A stretch of DNA of 64,000 nt from Hyphomicrobiales bacterium (GCA_027489535.1 JAIXZO010000022.1:372001-436000), one strand, 5' to 3'. Shown: positions 25,340-35,034, counted from the stretch's first letter. The notes: generated by a model from the letters alone, not told the origin. Numbers and translations are program-made.

Positions 25340-26203
25340 CTAAGCTCGGCCGCGCGCGGATTTTGTCGGGCGGACGCGGTGGCGGATGAAGTTGTTGATT
25401 TCGGTCGTCCGGCGGGCGGGGTCGAGGATGTCGGCGTCGAGGCCGAGGCGCCAGGCGAGGTCGGTGCGGGCGGGGTCGCGGGCCAGCGTGCGGAGGGCTT
25501 CGACATGGGCGGCGTGGTCGTCGGCGTCGCGGCAGAAGCCTTCGGCCGTCATCGCGGCGGCGCTGCGCTCGAGAATGGAGGCGAGTTCGGCCAAGTCGAA
25601 TTCGGGGTGATATTGCACGCCCCAGAACACGCCGCCCTCGTGGCGGATCTCGGCGGCCTGCACGGGCGTGGGACCGTTCGACGCCAGGACGTCGATGTAG
25701 GCGGGCAGCGTGGTGACGGCATCGAGATGGACGGCGGGGGCGTCGAAGGTGTTCGGCCGTCCTTCGAGCAGGGGATGCCCCCTGCCCGCCTCATGCAGCG
25801 TGATCTTGCGGGCGAAGCCGATCTCGCGGCCCGCGGGATTTTTGTGGACGTCGCCGCCGGCAGCAAGCGCGCCGACCTGGATGCCCCAGCACGAGCCGAA
25901 AAACGGGGTGCGCGATTTGTAGACGGCGCGCGCCAGCTCGATCTGCCGCGTTACCTCCGGGCCGCCGTCATAGGCGTTGAGCGCCGAACCGGTGAGCACG
26001 ACGGCGTCATAGGACTCGAGCCCGGCGGGGTCCGGCAGGTTCGCGCCCTCGTCGGCGGGAAAGGCGACGTCGCAGACCGCATCCGGCGCGAGCGAGCGCA
26101 GCACCTGCGCGTAGGAATCGGACGGCGTGAGGCCGTAGCCGTCGCGATAGGCCTCGCGCGCCCTGCGCACATTGCCTTCGACCACGAGGAAGCGAAGCGT
26201 CAT
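25340..26203 (-). CDS. Class I glutamine amidotransferase-like protein (287 aa)
   Basis: A GATase1 domain of the kind found in GMP synthase and related stand-alone amidotransferases. The nucleophile elbow FGSCWGIQ (Cys near residue 105) and the His-Glu pair in VQYHPEFD complete the triad. The last 80 residues form an extra helical region (DDHAAHVEALRTLARDP). ATG 26203 (MTLRFLVVEGN) is chosen; upstream sequence in frame lacks similarity. The substrate is unknown; the enzyme could act as a glutamine hydrolase or a C-N hydrolase on gamma-glutamyl compounds. Confidence 0.88.
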   Translation of the reverse strand: MTLRFLVVEGNVRRAREAYRDGYGLTPSDSYAQVLRSLAPDAVCDVAFPADEGANLPDPAGLESYDAVVLTGSALNAYDGGPEVTRQIELARAVYKSRTPFFGSCWGIQVGALAAGGDVHKNPAGREIGFARKITLHEAGRGHPLLEGRPNTFDAPAVHLDAVTTLPAYIDVLASNGPTPVQAAEIRHEGGVFWGVQYHPEFDLAELASILERSAAAMTAEGFCRDADDHAAHVEALRTLARDPARTDLAWRLGLDADILDPARRTTEINNFIRHRVRPTKSARGRA

Positions 26204-26367
26204 TGCCGGTATGTCCGTCGAGGTTTCGTCGATACTGGAAGCTCTTGCCGGTAGCACACGGCGCGGGAATGCAGAAGGCGGCGGGCAGACGCGCGGGGGG
26301 CGGCCTTGTCGCTGTGCCCTCGGCATGTCAAACGGCGAAGATCGCCCGCAGCAACGGACAAAGCCCC

Positions 26368-27282
26368 TTGATCACTTTCTTTCGCCGCGCCGGCCGGTGG
26401 GCCGACGGCCAAGCCGTGTTGCTGCTTCTCCTGACGATGTTGATGTGGGCGGGCAATGCGGTCGCGGGACGGTTGGCGGTCGGCGAAATCTCGCCGATGG
26501 CGATGACCTGCCTGCGCTGGACCATCGTCTGCATCTTCTTGCTTCTCACCGCGCGCAAGCAGGTGGTGGAGGACTGGCCGGAGCTGCGGCGGCATCTGCC
26601 GATGGTGATGCTGATGGGCGCGCTCGGCTTCACGTCGTTCAATGCGCTGTTCTATCTGGCGGCGCATCATACGACCGGTCTGAACATGACCATTCTGCAA
26701 GGCTCGATCCCCGTGTTTACGCTGATCGGAGCCTTCATCGCGTTCCGAACGAAGGTGACGGGCCTGCAGGGTGTGGGCGTGGCGATGACGCTGTTCGGCG
26801 TGCTCGTGATCGCCACGAAGGGCCACCCGGAGGCGCTGAGCGCGCTGGCCTTCAACATCGGCGACATCTGGCTGCTGATCGCCTGCGTGCTCTATGCGAG
26901 CTTCACGGTGGCGTTGCGCAAGCGGCCGAAAACCTCGGGTTTCGGATTTTTCGCGGCGATGGCGGTGGTGGCGGGGATCACCTCGCTGCCGCTGCTCGCC
27001 TTCGAGGCCTATCGCGGCGACCTGATCTGGCCGACGCCGAAGGGCATGGCCATTCTCGCCTATGTGGCGATCTTCCCGTCGTTTCTGGCGCAGATCTTCT
27101 TCATGCGCGGCGTGGAGCTGATCGGCCCGGGCCGGGCGGCGCTGTTCGCCAATCTCGTGCCCGCCTTCGGGGCGATCATGGCCGTGGTGGTGCTGGGCGA
27201 AAGCTTCGAGCTCTACCACGCCGTATCGCTGGCCCTCGTGCTCGGGGGAATCATGATCGCGGAGCGGTTGGGGCGGCGGTAA
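26368..27282 (+). CDS. DMT-family (EamA) transporter
   Basis: An inner-membrane exporter or permease with ten predicted helices in two EamA halves, e.g. LLLLLTMLMWAGNAVAGRLA and YVAIFPSFLAQIFFMRGVEL. The TTG at 26368 gives 304 residues, the family norm, with GGACAAAG shortly upstream. In-frame ATGs at 26269 and 26203 would add an N-terminus not seen in this family, and the latter overlaps the divergent gene. The substrate cannot be inferred. A palindromic repeat at 27297-27405 follows and separates it from convergent serA. Confidence 0.88.
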   Translation: MITFFRRAGRWADGQAVLLLLLTMLMWAGNAVAGRLAVGEISPMAMTCLRWTIVCIFLLLTARKQVVEDWPELRRHLPMVMLMGALGFTSFNALFYLAAHHTTGLNMTILQGSIPVFTLIGAFIAFRTKVTGLQGVGVAMTLFGVLVIATKGHPEALSALAFNIGDIWLLIACVLYASFTVALRKRPKTSGFGFFAAMAVVAGITSLPLLAFEAYRGDLIWPTPKGMAILAYVAIFPSFLAQIFFMRGVELIGPGRAALFANLVPAFGAIMAVVVLGESFELYHAVSLALVLGGIMIAERLGRR

Positions 27283-27296
27283 GCACGAACTTTCTT

Positions 27297-27405
27297 CATG
27301 GTGAGGAGCCCCGCATGGCGGGGCGTCTCGAACCATCTCGCGTCGGCGGCCGAAAACCTCGTGGTTCGAGACGGCGCTGCACGCCTCCTCACCATGAGGT
27401 TTTCG
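27297..27405. repeat. Palindromic intergenic repeat, family 2, copy A (also terminator-like)
   Basis: A first arm (CATGGTGAGGAGCCCC to GCGTCTCGAACCA, 27297-27335) faces a second arm (CCTCGTGGTTCGAGACGGCG to CTCCTCACCATGAGG, 27357-27399). The second arm alone folds with AAAACCTC and GAGGTTTT at its ends, like a bidirectional intrinsic terminator between convergent DMT and serA genes. Related elements are at 29113 and 44278. Confidence 0.85.
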
Positions 27406-27418
27406 GAGACCGGAGTCC

Positions 27419-29008
27419 TCAGAACTTCAGCGGCTTGGCCTGATTGACGCCGGGCAGGCTCTGGATCGAGCCGAGCACCGCGTCGGGGAGGCCGCCGTCG
27501 ACTTCGACCAGCGCGATGGCCGAACCGCCCTTGGCGTCGCGGCCGAGGGCGAAGGTGGCGATGTTGACGCCGGCATCGCCCAAAAGACCCGCGAAGCGGC
27601 CGATGAAGCCGGGCTTGTCCTCGTTGGTGACGTAGATCATCGAGGGCGCGAATTCGGCATCGACCTTGATGCCCTTGATGGCCACGATGCGGGGCTTGCC
27701 GTCATGGAAGACGGTGCCCGCGACGGAGCGTTCCTGCTTCTCGGTGACGACGGTCAGCGTGATCAGCGATTCATAGTCGGAGTCGCCGGCCGCGCGGGTG
27801 ATCTCCTCGATTACGATGCCGCGCTCCTTCGCCACGATCGGCGCGGAGACGACGTTGACGTCCTGCAGCAGCGGACGCAGCAGACCGGCCACCGCGGCGG
27901 CCGTGAGCGCCTTGATCTTCAACTCGGCGACGGAGCCCTCATAGGAAATGCGGACTTCCTTGATGCCGGATTCGGTGAGCTGGCCCGCGAAGGAGCCGAG
28001 CTTTTCGGCGAGCGCGATGAAGGGCTTCAGCTTGGGGGCTTCCTCGGCGGTGATCGAGGGGAAGTTGACCGCGTTCGAAATCGCGCCGCGCATCAGATAG
28101 TCGGACATCTGCTCGGCGACCTGCAAGGCGACGTTTTCCTGCGCCTCGGTGGTGGCCGCGCCGAGATGCGGCGTGCAGACGACGTTGGGGTGGCCGAACA
28201 GCGGGTTCTCGGTGGCGGGCTCGACGGTGAACACGTCGAAGGCCGCGCCCGCGACATGGCCGGAATCGAGCGCCGCGCGCAGAGCCGCCTCGTCCACCAG
28301 ACCGCCGCGCGCGCAATTGACGATGCGCACGCCCTTCTTGGTCTTGGCGAGGTTTTCGGCCGAGAGGATGTTCTTCGTCTGCGCCGTCATCGGCGTGTGC
28401 AGGGTGATGAAATCGGCGCGGGCGAGCAGGTCTTCCAGCTCGACCTTCTCGACGCCGATGTCCACCGCACGCTCGGGCGTGAGGAAGGGATCGAACGCGA
28501 TGACGCGCATGCGCAGGCCGAGCGCGCGGTCGGCGACGATGGAGCCGATATTGCCGCAGCCGATGATGCCGAGCGTCTTGCCGGTGATCTCGACGCCCAT
28601 GAAGCGGTTCTTCTCCCACTTGCCGGCCTGCGTGGAGGCGTCGGCGGCGGGGATTTCGCGGGCGATGGCGAACATCATCGCGACGGCGTGTTCGGCCGTG
28701 GTGATGGAGTTGCCGAAGGGCGTGTTCATCACGATGACGCCCTTGCCGGTGGCGGCCGGGATGTCGACGTTGTCGACGCCGATGCCGGCGCGGCCGATGA
28801 CCTTCAGGTTCGTCGCGTTGGCGAGGATCTTGTCGGTGACCTTGGTGGCCGAGCGGATCGCGAGGCCGTCATAATTGCCGATGATCTCGGCCAGCTTGTC
28901 CTTGTCCTTGCCGAGGTTGGGCTGGAAATCGACCTCGACGCCGCGCTCCTTGAAGATGGCGACGGCGGCGGGGGACAGGGCGTCGGAAATGAGAACGCGA
29001 GGGGCCAT
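27419..29008 (-). CDS. serA: D-3-phosphoglycerate dehydrogenase SerA (529 aa)
   Basis: The first enzyme of serine synthesis, oxidising 3-phosphoglycerate with NAD. The catalytic domain has the NAD motif GKTLGIIGCGNIGSIVADRA at about residues 145-165 and the His/Glu/Arg residues around VCTPHLGAATTEAQENVA. An intervening domain and a C-terminal ACT domain (YVTNEDKPGFIGRFAGLLGD) follow. The 529-residue length is the common bacterial long form, in which serine may regulate through the ACT domain. It is downstream of serC on the same strand. Confidence 0.97.
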   Translation of the reverse strand: MAPRVLISDALSPAAVAIFKERGVEVDFQPNLGKDKDKLAEIIGNYDGLAIRSATKVTDKILANATNLKVIGRAGIGVDNVDIPAATGKGVIVMNTPFGNSITTAEHAVAMMFAIAREIPAADASTQAGKWEKNRFMGVEITGKTLGIIGCGNIGSIVADRALGLRMRVIAFDPFLTPERAVDIGVEKVELEDLLARADFITLHTPMTAQTKNILSAENLAKTKKGVRIVNCARGGLVDEAALRAALDSGHVAGAAFDVFTVEPATENPLFGHPNVVCTPHLGAATTEAQENVALQVAEQMSDYLMRGAISNAVNFPSITAEEAPKLKPFIALAEKLGSFAGQLTESGIKEVRISYEGSVAELKIKALTAAAVAGLLRPLLQDVNVVSAPIVAKERGIVIEEITRAAGDSDYESLITLTVVTEKQERSVAGTVFHDGKPRIVAIKGIKVDAEFAPSMIYVTNEDKPGFIGRFAGLLGDAGVNIATFALGRDAKGGSAIALVEVDGGLPDAVLGSIQSLPGVNQAKPLKF

Positions 29009-29112
29009 GTGGAACGTTCCTTGGCGTTGACCCTCCCGGGCGGGAGGGATGCGGGCGAAGCCGCAAAGAGGGATGCGCCGAAGCGCGGAAGGGGGAGTGT
29101 CCGGTATCCGCG

Positions 29113-29159
29113 CCCTCGTGGTTCGAGACGCCCGCTTTGCGGGCTCCTCACCATGAGGG
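29113..29159. repeat. Palindromic intergenic repeat, family 2, copy B (single hairpin)
   Basis: CCCTCGTGGTTCGAGACG, inner stem CCCGC/GCGGG, then CTCCTCACCATGAGGG; this is the single-arm version of the element at 27357-27399. It lies in the serC-serA gap (29009-29288), which has no gene and carries another repeat at 29221-29290. Confidence 0.8.
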
Positions 29160-29220
29160 CGCTCTCATGTCGGGGGCGGAAGGGCCGTCGAGAGCCGCGC
29201 TCCTGAAATGTCTCCCCTGA

Positions 29221-29290
29221 ACCCTCATCCCGAGGAGGGCCCGCATCGCGGGCCCGTCGCGAAGGACGGGAGGAGGAGGCGCGAAGGGTT
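29221..29290. repeat. Palindromic intergenic repeat, family 3
   Basis: The core GAGGAGGGCCCGC-ATC-GCGGGCCCGTCGCG forms a GC-rich hairpin, flanked by CCCTCATCCC on the left and GGACGGGAGG on the right. The ends are like a widespread alphaproteobacterial intergenic palindrome. It abuts the end of serC, overlapping its last codons. Confidence 0.65.
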
Positions 29291-30461
29291 ACGCGGCCTT
29301 GGCGAGACCGGCCTTGGCTTCGGCGAAGGCCCACGCCAGCCACTGCATCAGCGCCTGCACGTCGGCCGTCTCGACCGTCGCGCCGCACCAGATGCGCAGG
29401 CCGGCCGGCGCGTCGCGATAGGCCCCGACGTCGTAGGCGACGCCCTGCTTCTCGAGCAGAGAAGCGACCTTCTTGGCGAATTCGGCCTGACCGTCTTCCG
29501 GCAGCGCCTTCACGGCCGCGTCGGAGAAGACGAGGCAGACGGAGGTGTTGGAACGCGTCGCCGGATCCTTCGCGAGGAAGTCGATCCAGTCGTTCGCGGC
29601 GACGAAATCCGCGATGATCTTGGTATTGGCGTCGGCGCGGGCCACGAGGCCGTCGAGTCCGCCCACCGACTTCGCCCAATGCAGCGAGTCGATGTAGTCC
29701 TCGACGCAGAGCATTGACGGCGTGTTGATGGTCTCGCCCTCGAAGATGCCGGCGATGAGCTTGCCGCCGGAGGTGAGGCGGAACACCTTGGGCAGCGGCC
29801 ACGCCGGCACGTAGCTTTCGAGCCGTTCCACCGCGCGGGGCGAGAGGATGAGCATGCCGTGAGCGGCCTCGCCCCCGAGCACCTTCTGCCAAGAGAAGGT
29901 GACCACGTCGAGCTTGGGCCAATCGAGCCGCTGCGCGAAGGCCGCCGAGGTGGCGTCGCACAGCGTCAGGCCCTTGCGGTCCGCCGCGATCCAATCGCCG
30001 TTCGGCACGCGCACGCCGGAGGTGGTGCCGTTCCACGTAAAGCAGACGTCGTTGTCGAAATTCACGTCGGCGAGGTTCGGCAATTCGCCGTAACCGGCCT
30101 TCACGACGCGCGCATCCTTCAGCTTGAGCTGCTTGACCGCATCCGTCACCCAGCCTTCGCCGAAGCTTTCCCAAGCCAGCAGTTCCGCGCCGCGCGCGCC
30201 GAGCATGGTCCACATGGCCATCTCATAGGCGCCGGTGTCGGAGGCGGGCACGATGCCGATGCGGTAATCGGCCGGCACCTGCAGCACTTCGCGCGTCAGA
30301 TCGATGGCGAGCTTGAGCTTCGCCTTGCCGACCTTCGCGCGATGCGAGCGGCCGAGCGGCGCGTCCTTCAGGGCTTCGAGGGACCATCCGGGGCGCTTGG
30401 CGCAGGGGCCGGACGAGAAATTGGGGTTCGCCGGCTTGGTGCCGGGAATCTGAACGGTCAT
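29289..30461 (-). CDS. serC: Phosphoserine aminotransferase SerC (390 aa)
   Basis: A PLP enzyme converting 3-phosphohydroxypyruvate to phosphoserine with glutamate. Typical features are the N-terminal [16 protein letters not shown], the PLP lysine in [17 protein letters not shown], and the C-terminal [20 protein letters not shown]. The 390-residue length is that of the long alphaproteobacterial type. It lies upstream of serA on the same strand, together making the first two steps of serine synthesis. Confidence 0.96.
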   Translation of the reverse strand: MTVQIPGTKPANPNFSSGPCAKRPGWSLEALKDAPLGRSHRAKVGKAKLKLAIDLTREVLQVPADYRIGIVPASDTGAYEMAMWTMLGARGAELLAWESFGEGWVTDAVKQLKLKDARVVKAGYGELPNLADVNFDNDVCFTWNGTTSGVRVPNGDWIAADRKGLTLCDATSAAFAQRLDWPKLDVVTFSWQKVLGGEAAHGMLILSPRAVERLESYVPAWPLPKVFRLTSGGKLIAGIFEGETINTPSMLCVEDYIDSLHWAKSVGGLDGLVARADANTKIIADFVAANDWIDFLAKDPATRSNTSVCLVFSDAAVKALPEDGQAEFAKKVASLLEKQGVAYDVGAYRDAPAGLRIWCGATVETADVQALMQWLAWAFAEAKAGLAKAA

Positions 30462-30625
30462 CGCGATGTCTCCATCCTCGCAGATGGGCGCCTCCCGTTG
30501 GGGGGAGGTGTCCCGCCGATGGGGATAGGGGTGCGACGATCCGCCGTCAATTCAAATTGTGAAGACTTTCGACGGACAAGACGGATTGCTTCGCTGTCGC
30601 CCGCAACGATGCGGCCGCCCTCTTT

Positions 30626-30750
30626 CCGTCATTGCGAGGAGCGGAGCGACGCGGCAATCCAGAGCCGCGCCTCGATGGTCGGGAGCGGCGGGCGTTGCGG
30701 ACTCTCGGCGACCTTCAGCTGGATTGCTTCGCTTTCGCTCGCAATGACGG
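30626..30750. repeat. Palindromic intergenic repeat, family 1, copy B
   Basis: The same arms as the copy at 25205-25330: CCGTCATTGCGAGGAGCG on the left and CTGGATTGCTTCGCTTTCGC plus TCGCAATGACGG on the right, with a different centre. A degenerate right arm (GGATTGCTTCGCTGTCGCCC) lies just upstream at 30583. The conserved arms and variable centre suggest a dispersed hairpin element. Confidence 0.88.
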
Positions 30751-30768
30751 ACGGGGGTCGACCTCCCC

Positions 30769-30868
30769 TGTCATCCCGGGGCGCGAAGCGAACCCGGGAC
30801 CTAGGCTTTCTTGCGGGCGTCGGGGAACGAGGCCGGGTCCCGGGTCCGCTGCGCGGCCCGGGATGACA
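30769..30868. repeat. Palindromic intergenic repeat, family 4
   Basis: Perfect outer arms TGTCATCCCGGG and CCCGGGATGACA enclose inner GC-rich arms (GCGAAGCGAACCCGGGACC and GGGTCCCGGGTCCGCTGCGC). Only one copy is in the window. It lies 27 bases past the glmM stop and could serve as a terminator for glmM, though it lacks a T-run. Confidence 0.8.
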
Positions 30869-30895
30869 GTGGCGGATGACGTGTGCGGCCTCCCC

Positions 30896-32239
30896 TTACG
30901 CCGCAGCCTTCGCCACGGCTTCGCACACGTCGTCCACCACGCTTTCGACCAGATCGCGGTCGTCGCCTTCGGCCATGACGCGGATGACGGGTTCGGTGCC
31001 GGAGGGGCGGATGACGAGGCGGCCGGATTGGCCGAGGCGTTCGCGGGAGGCGGCGATGAGGGTCGTGACCTTGTCGTTTTCGAGCGGACGGCCGCTCTTG
31101 TAGCGCACGTTTTTGAGGATCTGCGGTACCGGCTCGAAGCAGCGGCACAGCTCGCTGACGGGCTTGCCCGAGCGGCGCACCACGGCGAGGAGCTGGAGGG
31201 CGGCCACGAGGCCGTCTCCGGTGGTGGCGTAGTCGGACAGGATGATGTGGCCGGATTGCTCGCCGCCGACGTTGAAGCCGTGCTCGCGCATGTGCTCGAG
31301 CACGTAACGATCCCCCACCGCGGTGCGAGCCAGCGCGAGGCCGCGGCCGGCGAGGTGGCGCTCGAGACCGAGATTGGACATGACGGTGGCGACGATGCCG
31401 GGCTTGGTGAGCAGGCCCTCGTCCTGCCAGCTGCCGGCGATGACGGCCATCAGCTGGTCGCCGTCGACCACTTGGCCCTTTTCGTCGACCACGATGACGC
31501 GGTCGGCGTCACCGTCGAGCGCGATGCCGATGTCGGCGCGCATCTCGCGCACTTTCTGCATCAGCGCCTGCGGGGCCGTGGAGCCGACGTCGCGGTTGAT
31601 GTTGAAGCCGTCGGGCTCGACGCCCATCGGGATCACCTCGGCCCCGAGCTCCCACAACGCTTCCGGCGCGACCTTGTAGGCGGCCCCGTTGGCGCAATCG
31701 ACGACGATGCGCAGACCGTCGAGATCGAGCCGGCGCGGCAAGGTGCGCTTGGCGAATTCGATGTAGCGGGCATGCACGCTCTCGACGCGCTTGGCGCGGC
31801 CGAGCGCATCGGCGCGGGCGAGACGCAGGCCTAGCTCGCCGTCGATGAGAGCTTCGATCTCGTGCTCCGTCTCGTCGGACAGCTTGTACCCGTCCGGTCC
31901 GAACAGCTTGATGCCGTTGTCCTCATAGGGATTGTGCGAGGCGGAGATCATCACCCCGAGATCGGCGCGCATGGAGCGCGTGAGCATCGCGACCGCGGGC
32001 GTGGGGATGGGGCCGAGCAGCAGCACGTCCATGCCCACGGAGGTGAAGCCCGCGACGAGCGCGGTTTCGATCATGTAGCCCGACAGGCGCGTGTCCTTGC
32101 CGATCACGACGCGGTGGCGATGCTCGCCGCGGGTGAAGGCGAGCCCTGCGGCCTGCCCGACGCGCAAGGCCAGATCGGGCGTGATGACCGAATTGGCTTT
32201 GCCGCGGATGCCGTCCGTCCCGAAATATGACCTGCTCAT
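30896..32239 (-). CDS. glmM: Phosphoglucosamine mutase GlmM (447 aa)
   Basis: It converts glucosamine-6-phosphate to glucosamine-1-phosphate for UDP-GlcNAc, feeding peptidoglycan and lipopolysaccharide. The phosphoserine loop [18 protein letters not shown] (about residues 100-117), the metal loop DGDADR, and the sugar-binding GGEQSGH and [12 protein letters not shown] motifs are all present. ATG 32239 gives the usual length. It normally follows ftsH in this order of bacteria; here two acyltransferase genes stand between. Confidence 0.97.
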   Translation of the reverse strand: MSRSYFGTDGIRGKANSVITPDLALRVGQAAGLAFTRGEHRHRVVIGKDTRLSGYMIETALVAGFTSVGMDVLLLGPIPTPAVAMLTRSMRADLGVMISASHNPYEDNGIKLFGPDGYKLSDETEHEIEALIDGELGLRLARADALGRAKRVESVHARYIEFAKRTLPRRLDLDGLRIVVDCANGAAYKVAPEALWELGAEVIPMGVEPDGFNINRDVGSTAPQALMQKVREMRADIGIALDGDADRVIVVDEKGQVVDGDQLMAVIAGSWQDEGLLTKPGIVATVMSNLGLERHLAGRGLALARTAVGDRYVLEHMREHGFNVGGEQSGHIILSDYATTGDGLVAALQLLAVVRRSGKPVSELCRCFEPVPQILKNVRYKSGRPLENDKVTTLIAASRERLGQSGRLVIRPSGTEPVIRVMAEGDDRDLVESVVDDVCEAVAKAAA

Positions 32240-32318
32240 GCCGAACTCATCTCCGATACCGCAATGACCTGCATGGGATCCACGTTCCTTATGGCCCCGT
32301 TCCGCTCCGTTTTGACCT

Positions 32319-32343
32319 CAAAAACTGTTTCAAATGGAAACAG
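32319..32343 (-). terminator. Intrinsic terminator after acyltransferase 1
   Basis: On the minus strand CTGTTTC-CATTT-GAAACAG is followed by TTTTTGA. It lies 55 bases after the acyltransferase stop, so glmM further downstream must use its own promoter in the 32240-32318 stretch. Confidence 0.8.
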
Positions 32344-32397
32344 CAGGAAAATACCGGAGATTGTGGTGAACGGTCCATGCATGCGCAGGACGCGGCG

Positions 32398-33528
32398 TCA
32401 CGCCGCTTTACGGAGTTCCGGTGCGGGGATGCGGGGCTTTCGGATCAGGGAGGTCAGGACCATGCGCGCGGGTTCCTCGAAATAGCGGAAAGCGATGCAG
32501 GACAGGAGAACGCAGAGGCCCGCGATGAGGAGGCGATAGGTCGCCGGAATGTCGAGCCCGAGGTCCTCGTAGAGATACAGCATGCGGAAGATGACGAGCC
32601 CGTGGATGAGGTAGAGCGCGAAGGACGCCTGCCCGAGAAACACGAGCACGCGATGGCGCAGCAACTGCGTGACGTAGCCGCCGCCGATGGCCCCGACATA
32701 AATCAAGACGCATGCGGCGGGAACGAATTGCGCCCACGGCATCTCCACGACCGATCCGTAGATCAGCTTCTGATTTCCGACGAAGAAGATGCTGCCCAAC
32801 CAGTAGGCCAAGGCTCCGATTTCGACGACCGTCATGCCGAGGGTCGGGCCGGCGAAGGCGGGCCTTTGGCCTTCGCGCTTCTTGAACAGCCGATGCACGA
32901 GCAGGCCCATCGTGAAATCGGCCATCCGGCCCGCAGGGCTGAGGTAAAGAACCCACGACTCGAGGTGGAAGGGCAATATCTTCGAGAATTGGAGGGCCAT
33001 GGCGGCCGTATAGGAGACGGCGCAGAATGCGAGCAGCGTCGACGTCCTCATTTTCACGAGCAGGATGAAGCCGAGATAGAAGAATATTTCCGTCGAAAGC
33101 GACCAAGCGGGATAGTTGAACTGTCCGTGGAATTCCTTGGCGGGGATCCACGATTGGAACATCACCACGACCATGAAGAGCTGTTCATAGGTCCATTCGA
33201 GATTTCGGAGCAACAAGATGCCCGCGAAGATGGAGGCGATGTAGAGCGGATAGATGCGGGCGAGCCGAAGCAGGAAATATTCGCGGGCGGAAACGGAGCC
33301 GGCGCGCAATTCGTCCTCATAGCGGCGGCCCAAAATGAACCCCGAAAGAACGAAGAAGAAGGTGACGCCGGAACCGCCGCAAAAGGTGACGAAGCCGTTG
33401 ATGGCGCTGCCGGGCTGCAAAGCGAAAACCGGATAGGCGTTGATGTGGTAAAAAACCACCGGAAGGGCCGCCAAGAACCGGAGCGACGTGAGTTGCGGCA
33501 GATTGGCGGGGATGGACGGCGAAGACAT
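32398..33528 (-). CDS. Membrane acyltransferase, acyltransferase-3 family (376 aa)
   Basis: A multi-span inner-membrane protein of the OafA/NodX type that transfers acyl groups to exported sugars or lipids. The family N-terminus LTSLRFLAALPVVFYHIN has the conserved Arg and catalytic His; about ten hydrophobic segments follow, with FFFVLSGFILGRRYEDELRA near residue 65. ATG 33528 (MSSPSIPANL) is chosen with AGGA upstream. It is paralogous to the gene at 33818-34945 and looks lower in GC than its neighbours. The acceptor could be O-antigen, exopolysaccharide or another glycan; nothing here decides. Confidence 0.9.
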   Translation of the reverse strand: MSSPSIPANLPQLTSLRFLAALPVVFYHINAYPVFALQPGSAINGFVTFCGGSGVTFFFVLSGFILGRRYEDELRAGSVSAREYFLLRLARIYPLYIASIFAGILLLRNLEWTYEQLFMVVVMFQSWIPAKEFHGQFNYPAWSLSTEIFFYLGFILLVKMRTSTLLAFCAVSYTAAMALQFSKILPFHLESWVLYLSPAGRMADFTMGLLVHRLFKKREGQRPAFAGPTLGMTVVEIGALAYWLGSIFFVGNQKLIYGSVVEMPWAQFVPAACVLIYVGAIGGGYVTQLLRHRVLVFLGQASFALYLIHGLVIFRMLYLYEDLGLDIPATYRLLIAGLCVLLSCIAFRYFEEPARMVLTSLIRKPRIPAPELRKAA

Positions 33529-33817
33529 ACTGAAAATTCCTGCGCGGCGAAAAATCGACGGTGAAAGCAATCCGGCCCGCTCGCGCGCGCCCCGGGCGAC
33601 GATGAAACCGCCGGCCGAGCCGACGGGGAAGAAAACACGGGCGGCGACGCTCCGACGTCGCGAGATTTCACGAAATCGGCAGGGCACGCCTCAACGCAAC
33701 ACTGCGGGACTATGGGCCGTCTGCATCGAAAAAAGCCAGAGCCAATTCAGGCCGCCGGCTGCCGCCCTCACTCGAATCCACGACGATTGCAGCGCCATGA
33801 GGCCTCCCGGGAGCCGC

Positions 33818-34945
33818 TCATGCGGCTTTGCGGAGAGGCGGCGGGGGCAAGCGGCGGGTTCGTTGAAGGTAGGCGATCAGGCGCACGCGCACCGGTTCCT
33901 CGAAGTAGCGATAGATCACGGCGGAGGATGCGATGGACAGGCTCACGCACAACACGCCGAAAAGGACGGGCATATCGAGCCCGAGGTCCTCGAACAGATA
34001 CGACATCCTGAAGACGATGATCACATGCACGAGATACATCGCGTAGGAGGCATAGCCGAGGAAGACGAGAACCGGGTGGCTGATCGCCTTGGAGACGGCG
34101 CCGCCGCCGAGCGAGAAGACGTAGACCAGCAAGCACGTCGCCGGGACGTTGTAATACCAGCCCTTCGATATGTGCGCGCCCGCATTGATGAAGGCGCCGA
34201 CGACGAAGCAGCTCCCGAGCCATAAGATCACCGTCCCCGCCTCGACGAGCGTCCTCCGCCCCGGATCGAACGGTTCGGCGCGCTCCTTGGCGTCCTTATG
34301 CAGATGGAAGCGGTGCAGCAGGAGCCCGAGTGCGAAATCGGGGATGCGCCCGAGCGGCGAGAAATAGACCAGCCACATCTCGATCTCGAACGGGAGGACG
34401 TTCGACTGCTGGATGAGGCAGGATGCGCCGTAAAAGACCAAGCACAACACGACCAGCACGGCCGAGGGCAGACGCACCAGCCCGATGAACGCCAAGTAGA
34501 AGAAGATCTCGACCGAGATCGACCATGACGGAGGGTTGATGGCCGTGAAATATTTCGGGTCGGGAACCCAGCTTTGCATCATCGTGACGGCAAAAAACAA
34601 CTGCTCGTACGTCCATTCCCGATTTCTGAACGAGAAGGCCCCGACGAGCAGGCCGGCGATGTAGAGCGGATAGATGCGCGCCAATCGCAGGACGAGATAA
34701 TCTCGGATCGACGTCGTCCGGTTCAGGATCTTTTCTCCGTAACGACGGCCGAGAAGGAAGCCCGAAAGGATGAAGAAGAAGGTGACGCCCGCAACGGCCA
34801 AGGTGTTGATGAAGCCCTGCAGCCAGCCGCGTTCGAGGTCGATCGGAGGCATGATCGTCGCGTGGAAGAGCACGATAGGTACGCCGGCGAGGAACCGTAT
34901 CGACGTCAACGGCGCAAGATGATCCGAACCCGGGCTCGCGGACAT
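33818..34945 (-). CDS. Membrane acyltransferase, acyltransferase-3 family, paralogue (375 aa)
   Basis: The same fold as the gene at 32398-33528: LTSIRFLAGVPIVLFHATIM with the conserved Arg and His, then FFFILSGFLLGRRYGEKILN, then many hydrophobic segments and a basic Pro-rich tail. ATG 34945 (MSASPGSDHL) has GGAAAG 9 bases upstream. The two genes share segment after segment, so they arose by tandem duplication. A 289-base spacer (33529-33817) between them holds no gene or clear terminator. ftsH ends upstream with its own terminator, so this pair is a separate transcription unit. Confidence 0.9.
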   Translation of the reverse strand: MSASPGSDHLAPLTSIRFLAGVPIVLFHATIMPPIDLERGWLQGFINTLAVAGVTFFFILSGFLLGRRYGEKILNRTTSIRDYLVLRLARIYPLYIAGLLVGAFSFRNREWTYEQLFFAVTMMQSWVPDPKYFTAINPPSWSISVEIFFYLAFIGLVRLPSAVLVVLCLVFYGASCLIQQSNVLPFEIEMWLVYFSPLGRIPDFALGLLLHRFHLHKDAKERAEPFDPGRRTLVEAGTVILWLGSCFVVGAFINAGAHISKGWYYNVPATCLLVYVFSLGGGAVSKAISHPVLVFLGYASYAMYLVHVIIVFRMSYLFEDLGLDMPVLFGVLCVSLSIASSAVIYRYFEEPVRVRLIAYLQRTRRLPPPPLRKAA

Positions 34946-35034
34946 GGCAATAACTTTCCGGCAAAACGACGACTGAACGTCGCACGGCAATAAGAAGAAT
35001 TTCTAAAACACATCGGGGCGCGCGTGGCACGCCG

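Larger units (their letters stand above)
30462..30895. other. Gene-free gap between glmM and serC, filled by palindromic repeats
   Basis: These 434 bases have no credible gene. They contain a degenerate half-copy of the family 1 repeat (30583-30611), a full family 1 copy (30626-30750) and a third type of palindrome (30769-30868). The part next to serC presumably holds its promoter, but no clear -35/-10 pair was found. Confidence 0.75.

Noticed and set aside
25205-30868. The repeats as a CRISPR array or insertion sequence
   Set aside because: There are no regularly spaced direct repeats, no cas genes and no transposase frame.
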